64,000 nt of DNA from Tetracladium setigerum (Eukaryota > Ascomycota > Leotiomycetes > Helotiales): NCBI GenBank assembly GCA_031472005.1, contig PZJY01000011.1:62001-126000 (forward strand), read 5' to 3'. The position numbers and the translations under genes are program-made. Shown here piece by piece: positions 45,178-57,254 of this stretch (positions are counted from its first letter, which is position 1; every line of letters begins with the position of its first letter). The notes under the pieces are model-generated. The model did not search any database and was not told the origin of the DNA. It saw nothing but the letters and a program-made list of their open reading frames with translations.

Positions 45178-47934
45178 TCAGATCTTCTGATAGAACAAAA
45201 GGTAAGCAACCTTGTTATCCTTCACAGAAAACTTCTCGCCCTTCGACTTGGGAGTTGATGCCCCGTTAAGCACACTCGACCACTTCTTTCCAGGTCCACT
45301 GGCCTGCTTCCATCCTTCCTCATCTTCCTCCTTCTCTGTTTCGTCAATGGCAGCAAAAGGATTCAGCGATTGACTTTCGGATTTCGACGCGTTGAGTGCG
45401 GCAGCCAAGACCTTAGGATCTTCCTCACTTCCAGCCTGTGCCACATCTTCACTTCTAACTCTTCTGATGACAGTGTCGTCCAGTCGGATCCACTCACGGC
45501 CATCCTGTCTTCGAACGTCCACAGTGTAATGACCCCGCTAGCATTCTTTCCGTGGTGATAGACGACCGCAGATAGGCGGTAGCGAGGGAAGGCGTTTGCA
45601 AGGTTGAGGTCGTTGCGCTTCTTGCGGGAGAAGACTTCCTTGGGCAATTCCAATTCAAGCGGGTAACCAACCTTCTTCCAGATTTTCTGGGTTCCTCCAG
45701 CATTGTCATACTGGAAACGCTTCAAATGAAGAATAAGAACTGGTGGCACATCCTCGATGAAGACTTGTTTGACAGCTGTGACATTTGGTCCCTTGGGGAC
45801 TTGAAATCACCGTGCAAGGTCTCTGATCGAGTGAGTGCCTTTAGAGCATCAACAATGTTGTTGACATTTGGTGCACCAATATCGAGTTGCAGTGGCTGGT
45901 ATGGCTCGTGAGTAACGGAATCCTTGAGACCCGGCACCCTGAACTCGGATCGGAGTTTTCCACCGAAAATCTTTGTGATTGGAGAACCATCCATGTCAAC
46001 GGATCGAGACACGGACGACCTCTGTTTTGGTCCAACTTCTTGCCAGTCGGCGTCGTCCTTGCTGACCGACCCTGCTGATTCGCTGATTGGAGAGGCTGGT
46101 CCGTTCGTTGGGGTCGCTAAAGCAGACGTGTTGTTTGATGGATTGTTCTTGAGTACTCGAACGCACTCGTCGTGAAGACCTTCGAGCAAAAATCCCAAAA
46201 ACTCCTCTGCATCTTGCTGGTGTCCGCGCTACAGAGAATTAGCCAAATTTATTTAAACTGCACAGTAAACTTACTCTCATGCTTGAGAACCTCGGTAAGG
46301 TGTTGATCACCTCATAAACGAAGTTCGGGGTGAAAGATTGTCCATACTGCTCCAGTTCACTGTTCTTCAAGCGAAGGTTCAACTTCTCGACAGACGGTGC
46401 CGAATCAATGATGGAGAATTCGCGCATAAACATGATCCTATGGCTTGATTAGATGTGCACAGAAGCAAACGAAACAATACTAACATGGAATCAATCAAAG
46501 GAGTATCGCTCTTGAAACTGTGAGCCGCTTTCTTGCTGACCTGATCTAAAAAGTTGTAAAAGGGCGAGCAAAAGACGAGAACTTGGAGCACCTGTTTGAA
46601 TTAGCATTCATCCTGTCATTCTCGCACCGCCATACTTACAGAGTTCATGTAGCACATATTTCCAGTGTTCACAAGTCCTCTGGGCTCGAGAAAGGCAACC
46701 TTGGCGTCCTTGCTCTCAGCATTGAACTTGTTCAATGCCTCGACCATCAACTCCGCGTTGGTTTGCCCAACAGCTGGAGCACTTCCACGTTCTGATTCAT
46801 TAGAAGCAACTGGGGCAACACCAGGCTTGCCGAAGAGACCAGCCCATTGTTTTGGCTTCGCCCAGGCCTTTGGAGCTTCTACGACAGCAGGAGTTTCCTC
46901 CTCCTTTGCAGGCTCCTCAACAGCAACTACATCCTTTCCAGCCTCTGCCTCCCCGTTTTCGGCCACCTTGCCCTCCACAGCCTTTTCAGCAACAGGTTTG
47001 GTTGTCTCTCGAGGGAGAGTTTTTGGTAAGACAGGCACTATAGGGACTGCAGGTCTTTGTGTAACTTTTGGCGCAACTGGGGTTATATCGCCTTGCCCTG
47101 GCTGCGTCTTTGGGGAAGAGGGTGTGGTTGGGTTTGTCGAGGCTGCCTCCTCAGAAGCTTGTTGGTTCGTAGAAGGTGTTTCGGGTCGGGGATTGGCTGC
47201 ATCTGCATCTGCAGGGCCCAAACACTCGGGAGAAGAGTTCTGTTGAATATCGGGTAACTGGACAGCGTCAGTCGACTTTGGTGAAGCCGATTTCCTCTTT
47301 CTTCGCGTTCGACGAGTTGGCCAGGTTTCTTCGGGGTTGGAGAGCCAAGGCAACTGCAATCTGTTAGGAGGGGTGTAAAGGTGAAGATGGGCAGAGAAGT
47401 AACTTACCGGCGCTCTGAATGGAGGTCTGACTCTCTCTTTCGGTGCTGCTGGCGATGCTGCTACTACACTGACAGCAACTTGAGGCGCTGGAGGAGTCAT
47501 AGGGGCTGCTGGAGCAGTATACGAGGATTGCGAATGGACTGAAGAGGGTGCTTGTGGAATTGGTAGAGAGGAAGGAGGAGGGCCTTGGTAGGAGCTTGCA
47601 ATTGCTGGGGACTGCTGTGACCGGGCGTATGATTGTGCAGTCTGTTGCTGTTGTTGCATTTGCGGAGGAGCATAGTGGTGCATCGGAGGAGGCGAACGAG
47701 GAGCGTATCGTTGATTATACTGCTGGTGCACGTAGGGAGGTGGAATGCCCTGGTGTTGATACTGTTGCATATGGTATTGTGGAGGGTAGAAGGGCGCGCC
47801 GTAGGGATTCATATAGGGATTATATGCTGCCTGCGCAGGAGGATAGTGAGGATTCTGGTTGTAGTGTTGTCGTCTCCTTCCCCATCTGGCGGCATGCTCT
47901 GCCCTGCCGGCAGATGGCGACCATTCATCGCCAT
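45178..47934 (-). CDS. ubp3: UBP3/USP10-like ubiquitin-specific protease, frame broken several times
   Basis: Introns at 47354-47407 (54 bp, in frame), 46592-46639, 46438-46484 and 46229-46274. The N part is Gln/Pro/Tyr-rich and disordered. The catalytic domain starts EPRGLVNTGNMCYMNS (Cys box), continues RGHQQDAEEFLGFLLEGLH, VLILHLKRFQYD, GYPLELELPKEVFS and YHHGKNASGGHYTVDVRR (His box), and ends VAYLLFYQKI. UBP3 with its partner Bre5 removes ubiquitin, including during ER-Golgi transport and ribosome turnover. Frame joins need one extra base in each of three G/C runs (47880-47883, 45795-45798, 45533-45536); then the length is 2565 nt, 854 aa. The 47934 start (MAMNGRHLPAGQSMPPDGG) is chosen; the + frame reaching back to 48265 would be an alternative. 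Confidence 0.85.
45533..45536 (-). other. Likely one-base deletion in UBP3-like His box
   Basis: On the coding strand a GGGG run needs a fifth G so that NASG is followed by GHYTVDVRRQDGREW. As written, the catalytic His is out of frame. Confidence 0.8.
45795..45798 (-). other. Likely one-base deletion in UBP3-like domain
   Basis: Before this CCCC (coding strand) the frame reads ETLHGDFKSP; after it, in another frame, GPNVTAVKQVFIEDVPPV leads to VLILHLKRF. One more C joins both. No GT-AG intron fits. Confidence 0.78.
47880..47883 (-). other. Possible one-base deletion near UBP3-like start
   Basis: Adding one G in this coding-strand GGGG run links the Met at 47934 to the GRRRQHYNQNPHY frame. 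Less certain than the other cases because the downstream frame is also open to 48265. Confidence 0.5.
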
Positions 47935-49240
47935 GCCGGCGTGAAAGATGCTGCCAAAGCGGATGGGCCTCAAGCTGCGCGTGGCAGAACTGCGACTGCG
48001 ACCGCGATTTTCGATCGGATTTCAAATGGCTGGTCAACTCAAAGAGCGAGTGGCGACATCCAATCGCATCCGCAGGTACAGGGCGGATGACGGTGCGTGA
48101 TGGGATTGTCGGGGGGATGAAGGGGGTGGACTCGTTGAGGTTGAGTCGAGGGTTGTGAGTTGGCGTCGAGGTTGACAAAGTCCCAACTTCGGGGTCATAA
48201 AAGAAGAAGATCGCGAACAACCGAATTAATCCCGCCAAGACTTTTCTTAAGAGTGGGTGGTCCAAGCTTTGTCGAAATGCTGTCCGTGCGTGCGATGGGG
48301 AATGTCAAGATCTTTATTTGATGTGAATAACACCTAGGTACTGACTTGAAATGTACTTCATTTTGCTTTTCTATATATGAAAGTGCTTACCTATAGGGTG
48401 GCTACCTGTTAGAAGTGCTTTCGCAATATTGTATCTAGTCTATTGTAATTGCCATCGTATGTTTACCCTAATTCCTGTATCACCGCTGATACCGTTAGGT
48501 TTGCTACCAATCTAGACTGACTTGTGCTGTTACTTTGAATGTAATCTTACAATCGGAATATTACCTAGACTTACATTATTCTAGCTCCTGGATCAGGTAC
48601 AGACAGAGAGCGCTAGGCTAGAACATGTAAGAAGGTTAAACCTTTGGTGTTCTTTCGCCAATCTGACACGAAATCCGCAGCACCGAGGGAGGCAGTTCAA
48701 CCTGGGGCTTCAATTTGATCCCTGGTGAAGTACCTGATTGCTAGTTTGTATGTCCCAAGACTAGATACATACCTGTCTACATACTATGATATATCTTCTA
48801 CAGATGTCTGGATCAACTAGGATTGTAATTCTCATGCATGGAAGATGAGAGAGCCGGATCCACGTGACTGTTCATGAATCCGCCCCGCCTTCCACCATGC
48901 AGCACCAAGTGGTGGTGACTCGATCGACGTCTCTTCAATAGCATCTTGATCCATAATCATCAGCGCCGCTGGCGTCTGTGAATACAAACTCCCACAATCA
49001 CAACAACTCCGACCGCTTTCTCTCCTTCTCCCTTTCTTCCTTGGGGTGCGGTCTGGTACCTCTTTCGCTCAAGCTTCCCAACTCTACAGTCCTTTCTCTG
49101 CCCATCCTCGGCCCTCTCAAACCCATACTCCCCGCATCCTCTACGACCATTGCCACAACTTTAACTACCAACGACATTGTGCACTACGACTTCATTGTTC
49201 GTATCTACACGTCCGCTGGGCATATCTTTGACCTTTGATC
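47935..49240. promoter_or_regulatory. Divergent region between UBP3-like and RNF10-like genes
   Basis: About 1.3 kb. The part from 47935 to 48265 is open in one UBP3 frame but shows no family resemblance. The rest lacks coding signal. Just before 49241 the sequence is rich in CTC/TCC stretches. Confidence 0.45.
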
Positions 49241-51506
49241 ATGACTTCTATCCCGACAAAGGCGCCTTCTTCTTCTTCTGGTGGAAAATTGGCCAATACT
49301 TCATCTTTCTCGCCTCCTCAACCGCACCAACACCAATATCAAAATCAAGCCTCAGTGGCAGGATTTGAATCGAATTCGAAGCGTTCTAACATTCAAACCA
49401 GCCAGACGAGCACTCTTCCGAGAAACAATCAAGCCAGAAGAAGTCACACAAGAGCACAAGGAGGCCGAGATTCCCCGCGGACGACGATATGATGGCTGAA
49501 TCCGTAAGCAGATTTGTCGTTGGGATACGTGATTTGCGACTGACGGGGATAGGCTGCAATGAGGAATAGCAACAGTCGGAGGGGGCAGACGTCGATCACT
49601 CACTTGATGAGCTTCAATCTCCCTCCTCGGCCGCAAGAGCATAGGAACCACATGGTCCGAGGCACTAGGAGAGGCAATATTTATGGGATTGGGTCAGGCC
49701 ATCACTCTAGTGATAAGGCAAGGTGTGTTCATGTGGCACTCTTCAACCGACCACTCTAACGTAGTTCAGGTACATCCACGCCAACTATCGCTTCATCGTC
49801 AAGCCCACGGGGGATTACAAGCAACAAGCTATCAATGCCGATCAACCTCTCGACTGGAATGATGTGCTCCAAATTCTAGCATCGTCGGTCTCACAGGACG
49901 CCTCATGTCCCATCTGCCTTTCCCATCCTGTGGCGCCTCGAATGGCAAAGTGCGGTCATATATTCTGCCTTCCCTGCCTTATTCGATACATGCACTCGAC
50001 AAACGACGAAACGACAATGCCAGAGAAGAAGGCAAGATGGCAGAAATGTCCAATCTGCTGGGATTCTATTTACATGGCGGATACACGTCCTGTTCGGTGG
50101 TATACTGGACAGGAGAGCCCGACACCAAAAGAGGGGGATGATGTGGTCTTGCGTTTGGTGATGAGACAGCCTGGAAGCACTCTTGCCCTGCCGAGAGACG
50201 GTGCAGAAATATTAGGCAAATCGGAAGATATTCCATGGTATTTTGCAGCCGAAGTCACAGACTATGCACGTATGATGAAAGGCAGCGAAGAGTACATGCA
50301 AGACCAGTATGACACGGAGATTGTGGAATTGCGTCAACAGGAGAATGAGGATGAATTGATGTTTGGGGAGAAGCCTGAATGGACCAGAAAGGCTGTGAAG
50401 GCAGTTTATGAAGCGAAAGATAAATTGAAGGGTATTGGAGATCCACCAGCAGTCGCCAAACAACCAGTGGATAATCTGGTGAAGCGGCAGCCAATCGTCT
50501 TTCATCCACTGGATGAACAGGCCCCAGAGACCTTTTACATTCAACACACATCGCAATCAGATTTGTCGTTGGTTAGCGGGGTGAATCTGGGGTAAATCCA
50601 TCTGTACGCCAGGACGACATCTCCAGCATCCCGTTGGCGAGTCCGAAACGGAACAGACCGCAACGCCACGGCCAGAACGAAGCCCACCATCCCGATGCTC
50701 CTTATTTCTTCTACCAATCATTGCTTCATTACTATCTTGCACCTCTTGATATTCGAATTTTGAAATCTGCCTTTGGAAATTTCGCTTCGTTTCCGTCGAC
50801 TCTACTTCCACGCGTTGAACGTGTTTCAACCGGCCATATAATGGATGAAGAATTACGAAAGCGAACAAAGTATCTATCTCACATTCCGTATGGGTGTGAG
50901 GTTGGCTTCCTCGAGTGTAACTGGACCGATTGTGTGGCCCCTGAAATTCTGGAAACCTTCAAAGTGGACATTGAGAAGCGGAGGAAGAAGAACCAGGACA
51001 AGGAAATCCGAGAGGAGAAAGAGAGGCAAAGAGCTGAGAGGGCGGAGGATGATTTGAGATGGGCCAGTGCGAGAAGGAAACGACCGACGTCAGGGTTGGA
51101 TAATTACCCAAGCGATGCATTCACAACGTCGGTTCCTCCCGCGCTTGACTCAAGCAGCTCATCCCCACCTTGGCCAACGCGTCAGGGCTCTTCATTTGCA
51201 ACGCTAGCATCTCCGTCTACGAGTCCAGGTACAGCGAAGACTGTATGGGGAACTGCATTGATTGCACCTTCGTCGCCCACCTTTCAAGCTCGGGAGCCCG
51301 GATTTGAGGCAGATGACGGCTGGTTGCAAACTTGGGAACAGGAGCTCATTGCAGAAAATGAGCTAATTGCTCAGATACAGGCAGCTTCTCTAGATGGGCA
51401 AGCGAGTGAGTCAGCAAAGCCAAATGCCAGTGGAGGAGGGCAAGGGAAGAAGAAGAAAGCTAAGAAGATAACATTGATGAGCACGACTGCTAGAAGAGCC
51501 GCCTGA
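49241..51506 (+). CDS. RNF10/MAG2-like RING E3 ligase, frame broken twice
   Basis: Three exons (49241-49503, 49553-49722, 49770-51506). Disordered start (MTSIPTKAPSSSSGGK), then DDDMMAESAAMRNSNSRRGQ and THLMSFNLPPRP, then YIHANYRFIVKPTGDYK and the RING: CPICLSHPVAPRMAKCGHIF, CLPCLIRYMHS and later CPICWDSIY. The C half has APYFFYQSLLHYYLAPLDIR and HIPYGCEVGFLECNW, typical of RNF10 proteins, and a charged end. RNF10/MAG2-type ligases ubiquitinate 40S ribosomal proteins in stress. One base is missing in the CCCC at 49473-49476 and one in the GGGG at 50589-50592; with both, lengths sum to 2172 nt (723 aa). Confidence 0.88.
49473..49476 (+). other. Likely one-base deletion in RNF10-like N terminus
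   Basis: Adding one C turns the frame ARAQGGRDSP into ADDDMMAES, followed by the intron at 49504 and the conserved AAMRN exon. Without it the frame stops at TTI. Confidence 0.7.
50589..50592 (+). other. Likely one-base deletion in RNF10-like middle region
   Basis: The frame stops right after SLVSGVNLG. One more G in this GGGG gives VNPSVRQDDISSIPLASPKR and then the conserved C half. The only intron that restores frame would be 35 nt, too short. Confidence 0.78.
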
Positions 51507-54500
51507 ATGTGCATGGGGCTGATTGATTGATTGATTAACAAGCATGCTTAGGTATACAGGTTTGGAGTTCAGACCAGACGAAGAATTGTTACTTTTGAAA
51601 TCAAAGCAGGTCATAATACACAAAAATACAAATGTGCAATGAGGCTCGTCAATAGTGGGTTTGATCAAATATCATCTCAACAAACTGTTTGCCTAAGCTT
51701 TGATACTGTTCAAATTATGCAAGATTACACGAGCTGCGCAAGGTGCTCAACACGTAATCACGTACATAGGTACTTACCTCACCTACGGACCACCTTGCCC
51801 ACTTCCACTCACTTTTCTTTTGCTGTGCAGTGAGGTAGGTGTCCAGGGGCTGTGTTACGGTCTCGCTTGATGGTTCCTCGGGAGCTCGGCTGTAGGTGTG
51901 AGAAGGAATGGCCTGGGGTGGCTAGAGTGGTGTTGCGGGGAGGTTTGCCACCTGATATATGCTCAATCTCATTCAGGACTCCCAGGAATTCCGGACTTCG
52001 TACGCGGCGCAAACAAGCACGGCGCCCCGAGTCTTGGGAGGAATGATATGGGTACGAGTCAAAGGTGAGCTCCTCCATTCAAAAACCGATTCGAACCCAC
52101 CGGACATGGATTCCCTATTTGGGTAGGAAATCCGACCGAAGAGACTTGAAGGAAGTCTGGGTGATCTGAGTCTTGTCTGATCCGTTTCGAAACACCGAGA
52201 CTCCTGAGTTTGTTGACCGAAGTGGCAGCTCGCCGTTATCTTCCATGCCCCCCTTTCTGTCTGGTGGTGGTGATACATCATTACAGCAACGCGGGATTAC
52301 TGTATGAGACCATTGTAGATGAGTGAAGGGAAAGATGTCCTCCTCATCATTCGCCCTGCGCCCGTGGAGAATTTTTTAAATCTCCACGCTCGCCCTTGTC
52401 AGCTCAAGATGCTCAAGATACTGTACAACTCAGGCGGCGATGTCAAAGCAAAGCCAGTATGGGAGTCGAACCAGCACAATGAAGTGGATATCAAAATATA
52501 TAACTACTTGATATATTTTGATTGTTTTTCGATAGACTGACACAGGATATGCAGCTGAACGTCTCTTCTTGGGCTTGAAGTTATGAATTGGGTTGTTATC
52601 AACTTAATCGCAATGCAAAGAGGCATCTGCGATGGTCTTGGCACAAGGCTATCCTAAGAGATATGTGTACAGTGTTCAATGCTTACAGATAGATGGCTAT
52701 TCCTCTGGTCAACTTCTCGAGATTACATGAGATTTACTACGTACACTCCACATGGGACGACAAAGCACATTGTGCGGTGGAAACTGAGAACATGGCTTGT
52801 TAGGAACTTTTGCGATGGTGCCAATACCGGAAGACAATTCGATGGGAATCCGATGATCTTCAAGAACCGGCATCCATTATTCCAAAGGTACCTCGGTACC
52901 GCTTCGAAGATAAGAGACTGGGTAGGGGTATGAATATTGCCTAAACCCAATCAGGCAGCATATATGTCAACTACCACTGTAGGGGTGCAAAAAGTCCAAA
53001 ACCAGCCTTGCTGCGCTATCTCGAGCAGACAGCCGCTTGACCGGATGACGTTAGCTCGGCCTTGGATCTAGCCTGAACGCGTAACCGCTTGACCACCTGA
53101 AGCTAGAGGTACCTTGGCGTAACAAGGGTAATATACTAAGTTGGACTCGAGCTGCGCTATCTTGAACAGGCAGCCACTTGACCTGATATCGTTAGCTCAG
53201 CCTCCGGTCTAACTTGAACGCGTAAGCGTCTCGGCGTAACAAGGGTAATACTTCGAAGTATACAGCATTAGAGTGCATGCGGCTGAAAAAAATGTAGTCT
53301 CTTTGGGGAAAGCTCTGCATCCCATCCCCAGATCGTGAAGAATGGATGCTTGATTACGACACGCTGCGTGCTTGATCCGAAGAATACACGCCGTCGTCTC
53401 ACTCCCGTGGTGGTGACTTCTCATTCGTGCAATCTAATACATGAAGCGCCCCTACTGAGCAGGGCGAAATGCGAGGCAGGAAGGAGGCAAAAAAAAACAT
53501 GAGTTCTACACGTCGGCCGCCGGCCTCAAATCGGTACATTTATCATTATTGTGATAATCTTCTCGCCATAGGAAATGCGACCAATAATTACCCCACATGA
53601 TGAATACATGGACTGTCAACCTGAATACATACGAAGTACCAACGGGTACCTATGTTCATGTTCTGGGTTGACTGAAAGATATACAAAGTTGAATGGTTCT
53701 TTGAATTTCTATCTTTTCAAGTATGTTCCTATCGGATACCTACGATGATGGAAAGGGGAATGCTTTATTGTCTTGGTACAGACATAGGAAGTGCCTTCTG
53801 GAAGAATTGTTTTGAAATCGCCAAACTAGGCACAGCTGTGTCTCGGTAGGTGGTCGGGTTGGTAATAAGATGCGAATACCTATGGATACTCCGTACACAC
53901 CTATCAACCACCACCACTTCTGCTGATGAACAGCCAGGCCAGGAAACAAATGCAAGGTCTCACTTCATGTCCGCAAGTATTGCCGACAAGCAGCTGGGAA
54001 AGCTTCCACTACTGTTCTGCATCCACGAGAAGAAGTCCGGACGGGGGTTGGTAGCGTGGGCCAACCGACGAGACTTTATTGAAGAAGAATATGATGAAGA
54101 TGACGAAGATCGTCTGGTGTCGTCGTTGAGGGTGCGCGTGCTTCTTCACCCACAAGCAAGCATTGGCGTATGGGCACCAATACGACACCTACACCTCCCA
54201 CCAACACCAGCAGCAGTAGCACCAACAGCAGCAAGTTCGTACCTGTTGTAATAATCACACCCCCTCTTCACCTGCAATAGAATGCACAGAAAAGACTAGG
54301 TAGACACCTTGGAAGTCAGATTGCCGGTGGGTTGGTGGTTGTGTTGGTTGAAAAATCCCGTCAGAAATCTCGCATGCCCTGCCACAAGCCCCTCTGGCCT
54401 TCTGGAACGGATCCCTGTACGTTGGTTCCTCCCCTCGCGGCGATGGTCCTTTTGTCGAGCGTAAGGGCAGGACGAAGACTTCATAAACAGCTACGCCCGG

Positions 54501-54688
54501 CAACAATCTTTTTTCAATTTCGAATGTTTTTATGAGTACATTCATGTCGCTGATTATCTACTCGTTCTTCATATATATAACACCTATCAACTACCTACGT
54601 TCTTCTCACGTCACTCACTTATTCTCCACCTACTTTCATTCCATCACACTTGTGAGGAAGGCCGCCCTGTCGTCGTTACCGTGCCAAT
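51507..54688. other. Gene-poor interval of 3.2 kb
   Basis: No supported gene. It holds the diverged tandem repeat at 53011-53250 and, at its right end, AT- and CT-rich sequence upstream of the half-zinc-cluster gene. The frame at 53850-54251 contains only low-complexity acidic and Ala/Pro-rich stretches. Confidence 0.5.
53011..53250. repeat. Two diverged direct repeat copies
   Basis: Copy 1 (53011-53134) and copy 2 (53152-53250) both start CTGCGCTATC, share CCTGAACGCGTAA/CTTGAACGCGTAA blocks and end GGCGTAACAAGGGTAATA. Many differences are C/T or G/A, and copy 2 lacks about 25 bp. They read as a worn remnant of a duplicated or mobile sequence. Confidence 0.8.
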
Positions 54689-56360
54689 ATGGAACCCCCG
54701 AAAGGACTGCCACCGCCGTTGGTGCACAACAAGCAGATCAGCAGCAGCAACCCCTCTTTCTATTTCCTGCCCATGATCTACACTCTCATCATCCTCTCCT
54801 GAACAACAACAACAACAACAACATCGATATCGGCAGAAGCTTCGTTCAATCACCAGCGCAAGAGCAACCAGAAACGGGAGCACGCTCTCGAAAAGGACGA
54901 GCTCGAAAGAAGTTTGATGATGTGCACAAGAAGGAAACCGCGGGCACTCGCGCACGAGGAGCTTGTGAGAAGTGTCGCCTGAAGAAGACAAGAGTGAGTA
55001 ACCTACTCTACCTAGTGAAGCAAACATCACCAAAAATCTGCTTTTACTAATCTACTCTTCCTCTTCAGTGCCATCTCAGCCATCACATTACAACACCTTC
55101 GGTAGTCCATTCCGCTCATGAACATGCGCACCCTCATAATCCAATCCCTCCTACACTCGACCACCACGAGCAAGACAATTCCATAAACAGATTCTTGGGG
55201 GATCCCAATAATGGTCAACCATTAATTGGACACATTGCACCTCCTCACGCTGCCGGCAGAGTTGGGGTCCTTTCCCAGTCGGCAGTACTGGCAATTCTGC
55301 GAGTTATTACACCCAGACCAACAATGGCATTGTGGCTACACAACAACGACAGCGACAACAACAACAACAAAAACAACGTCAACATCAACCCCAAATAGGC
55401 CTTCCGTCAAACTCCTATGCAACCTCAAGTACGGTGAACGGCGTTCAACCTCAGTATGTTCGCTCTGTACCTCCTCTCGAGAGTGTCTCTTTCCAAGGAA
55501 GAGTCGCAAACGAAAACAACATTCACTTGCAGCCTCAGCAATGGGGCAGACGGAACCATTGTCAACAAAACCCACGGCGAAGTCCATACAACGAGCAGAA
55601 TCCGCGTCTTCGACCTCCACCAAGAGCTACGTCTGTGAGATCGCTTCCGCTGAGCTCGGAAGGTCTTACTCAGACTGCAGGACCTGCTTTTGGATACAAC
55701 TTTCCTGCTCATCCTCCTCGTTCTCCTCCTCCTCCTCCTCCAAACGATCCATCAGTCCGTGCTCATGTCGGAAGTCAATTTGGCAGTCCGTTTGGTGGTA
55801 TGGGTTTTGTGAACTTCAATCAACCATCGCATACTCCGCAATCAACTTTTGCTCAACGGCAATCCCAACCTCAAGCACACAACAACACATGGAACCTTCA
55901 GGCGAATGCGAATTACCAACCACCGCAATATGGAGTCCAGCCGAACACACAATATCAAGGGACCGGGCAGGTTGATGACCCCATGCAGCAGAGCATGCCT
56001 TGGGGTCCTTCGCAGACTTTCCCTCGAGAGTTCTCTCACGACAGAACATTTGGTATTCCTAGTCAGACGCAAAACCACGTCGCACCACAACCGGACTACC
56101 CACAACCACATGAGCTAAACGTGTTTGATTTTGAGTTCTCGAATGCTATGAATGCACAACATCAGCAACCGTTTATCCAGCCAGTCCTAACATCGAGTCT
56201 TGGATACAACAACACGGAGTCTGTCCCAGCACAACCTGCTCGTGAACTTCCCATCCGACCTACCGGCATGAATGGAGATGCAAGTTCCTTTGAGGAAAGC
56301 TTGATGGATCTTCTCAATTTTGAAAATCCATTTAATGATGGCTCGTTTGAGGCCATATGA
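54689..56360 (+). CDS. Half Zn2Cys6-like, Gln/Asn-rich putative regulator (copy 1), frame broken
   Basis: Exon 1 (54689-54993) has poly-Gln and poly-Asn, then a basic stretch and GTRARGACEKCRLKKTR; exon 2 (55069-56360) begins with the matching third Cys (CHLSHH), so the motif is C-x2-C-x6-C, about half of a Zn2Cys6 cluster. The rest is Gln/Pro/Asn-rich and disordered, ending with an acidic-hydrophobic FDFEFSNAM and SLMDLLNFENPFND, which look like activation segments. Two one-base gaps are likely: CCCCC at 54695-54699 (linking the Met at 54689 to the PERTATAV frame) and GGGG at 55264-55267 (giving GRVGGPFPVGSTGN). With both, each exon is a multiple of three. Nuclear regulator by inference. Confidence 0.7.
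54695..54699 (+). other. Possible one-base deletion near start of half-zinc-cluster gene
   Basis: One more C joins the Met at 54689 to the long downstream frame. Otherwise the frame must begin at an upstream Met (54532 side), whose residues look like UTR. Confidence 0.5.
55264..55267 (+). other. Likely one-base deletion in half-zinc-cluster gene
   Basis: The frame HAAGRVG runs into a stop near 55399 unless one G is added here, which then yields GPFPVGSTGNSASYYTQTNN and the long Gln-rich frame to 56360. Confidence 0.75.
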
Positions 56361-57124
56361 CGAGTCTTTACGTTGTCCTTGCCGTACCAACAAAAGTTTT
56401 TAGTTGTACCTCCCAGCGATTGAATGTGCCTATGAGCTCCAGAAGTTATGATTTTCTGTTGCATATATACTCTTTGCAGTATAAAATCTGTATATTATCT
56501 AGATACCCTACGCGTTGTAATACGTTCACACGCAATTTTATTCTCAACATCTCATCTTAAATCCGAAGTTCCGACGTTTCAAAGCATAACCATCTCGAAT
56601 TCCTCGTGTCCCTCTAGATAATAGCCAACCACCTAAAAGGATGACATGGAAAAAACCACGCAAGCAAACTGTACACGACCCCGCAAATCGCCACTTCAAA
56701 AGTCCCGTTTTTAAGATTGTATTAAGGTCACCAGTCAGCGTACCTAGCCTGCTAGCTTAGTCTTGATCATCCGGATGGAAAACTGCTAGCATCCTCGACG
56801 CCAAGATAGCTAAAAGTGGTAGCTTGATATCAAGTGAGCTGGTGCTTGGGACTTTTGGAGATTTTGCTTGGCGAGTGTTCATGGCATCATATTCCAATCC
56901 CATCAAATAATCCCATCGCATCCCTGCCACCGCTCCATCATCGATAGCAGCAGGGGGTGACCTAATGCGCCACAAGAGGCTCTTTGGGCTGGCTCCGGTG
57001 GGGTTCTTTGGCGGGTCGAGGGTGTTTCTCGCCCCTTGGGCGGCGGGTGTGTTCTCCTCTGCAACAACAAAGAATCCCTGACGGAGGGAGGGTCGGACAA
57101 CCCTGACGAGTCTGAGCACTCCCT

Positions 57125-57254
57125 CTAGCACCATGACCGCCTCCTCATAATTGCTTGCATGCAGTCAGTGTTCAACCCTGAGCAGTGAGCACTCCCAACC
57201 CCTGTTCCAATAATCCCTAGCACGATGTCCACTTCCTCATAGTTGCTTGCATGC
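57125..57254. repeat. Short direct repeat, 38 bp, 54 bp apart
   Basis: 57125-57162 and 57217-57254 both run from CTAGCAC to TTGCTTGCATGC with five mismatches, mostly transitions. Confidence 0.85.

Noticed and set aside
46665..47246. 193-codon + strand frame
   Set aside because: Shadow of the UBP3-like gene's Ala/Pro-rich linker.
52085..52105. GATTCGAACCCACC, resembling a tRNA B box
   Set aside because: The flanks do not form T-arm or acceptor stems.
53850..54251. 133-codon frame with an acidic run
   Set aside because: Low complexity, no homologous features, and overlaps repeats such as CACCAGCAG.
39676..55267. Reading the frame breaks as programmed ribosomal frameshifts
   Set aside because: The sites lack a slippery heptamer with a stable downstream structure, and they occur in unrelated genes always at G/C runs, which fits sequencing error better.
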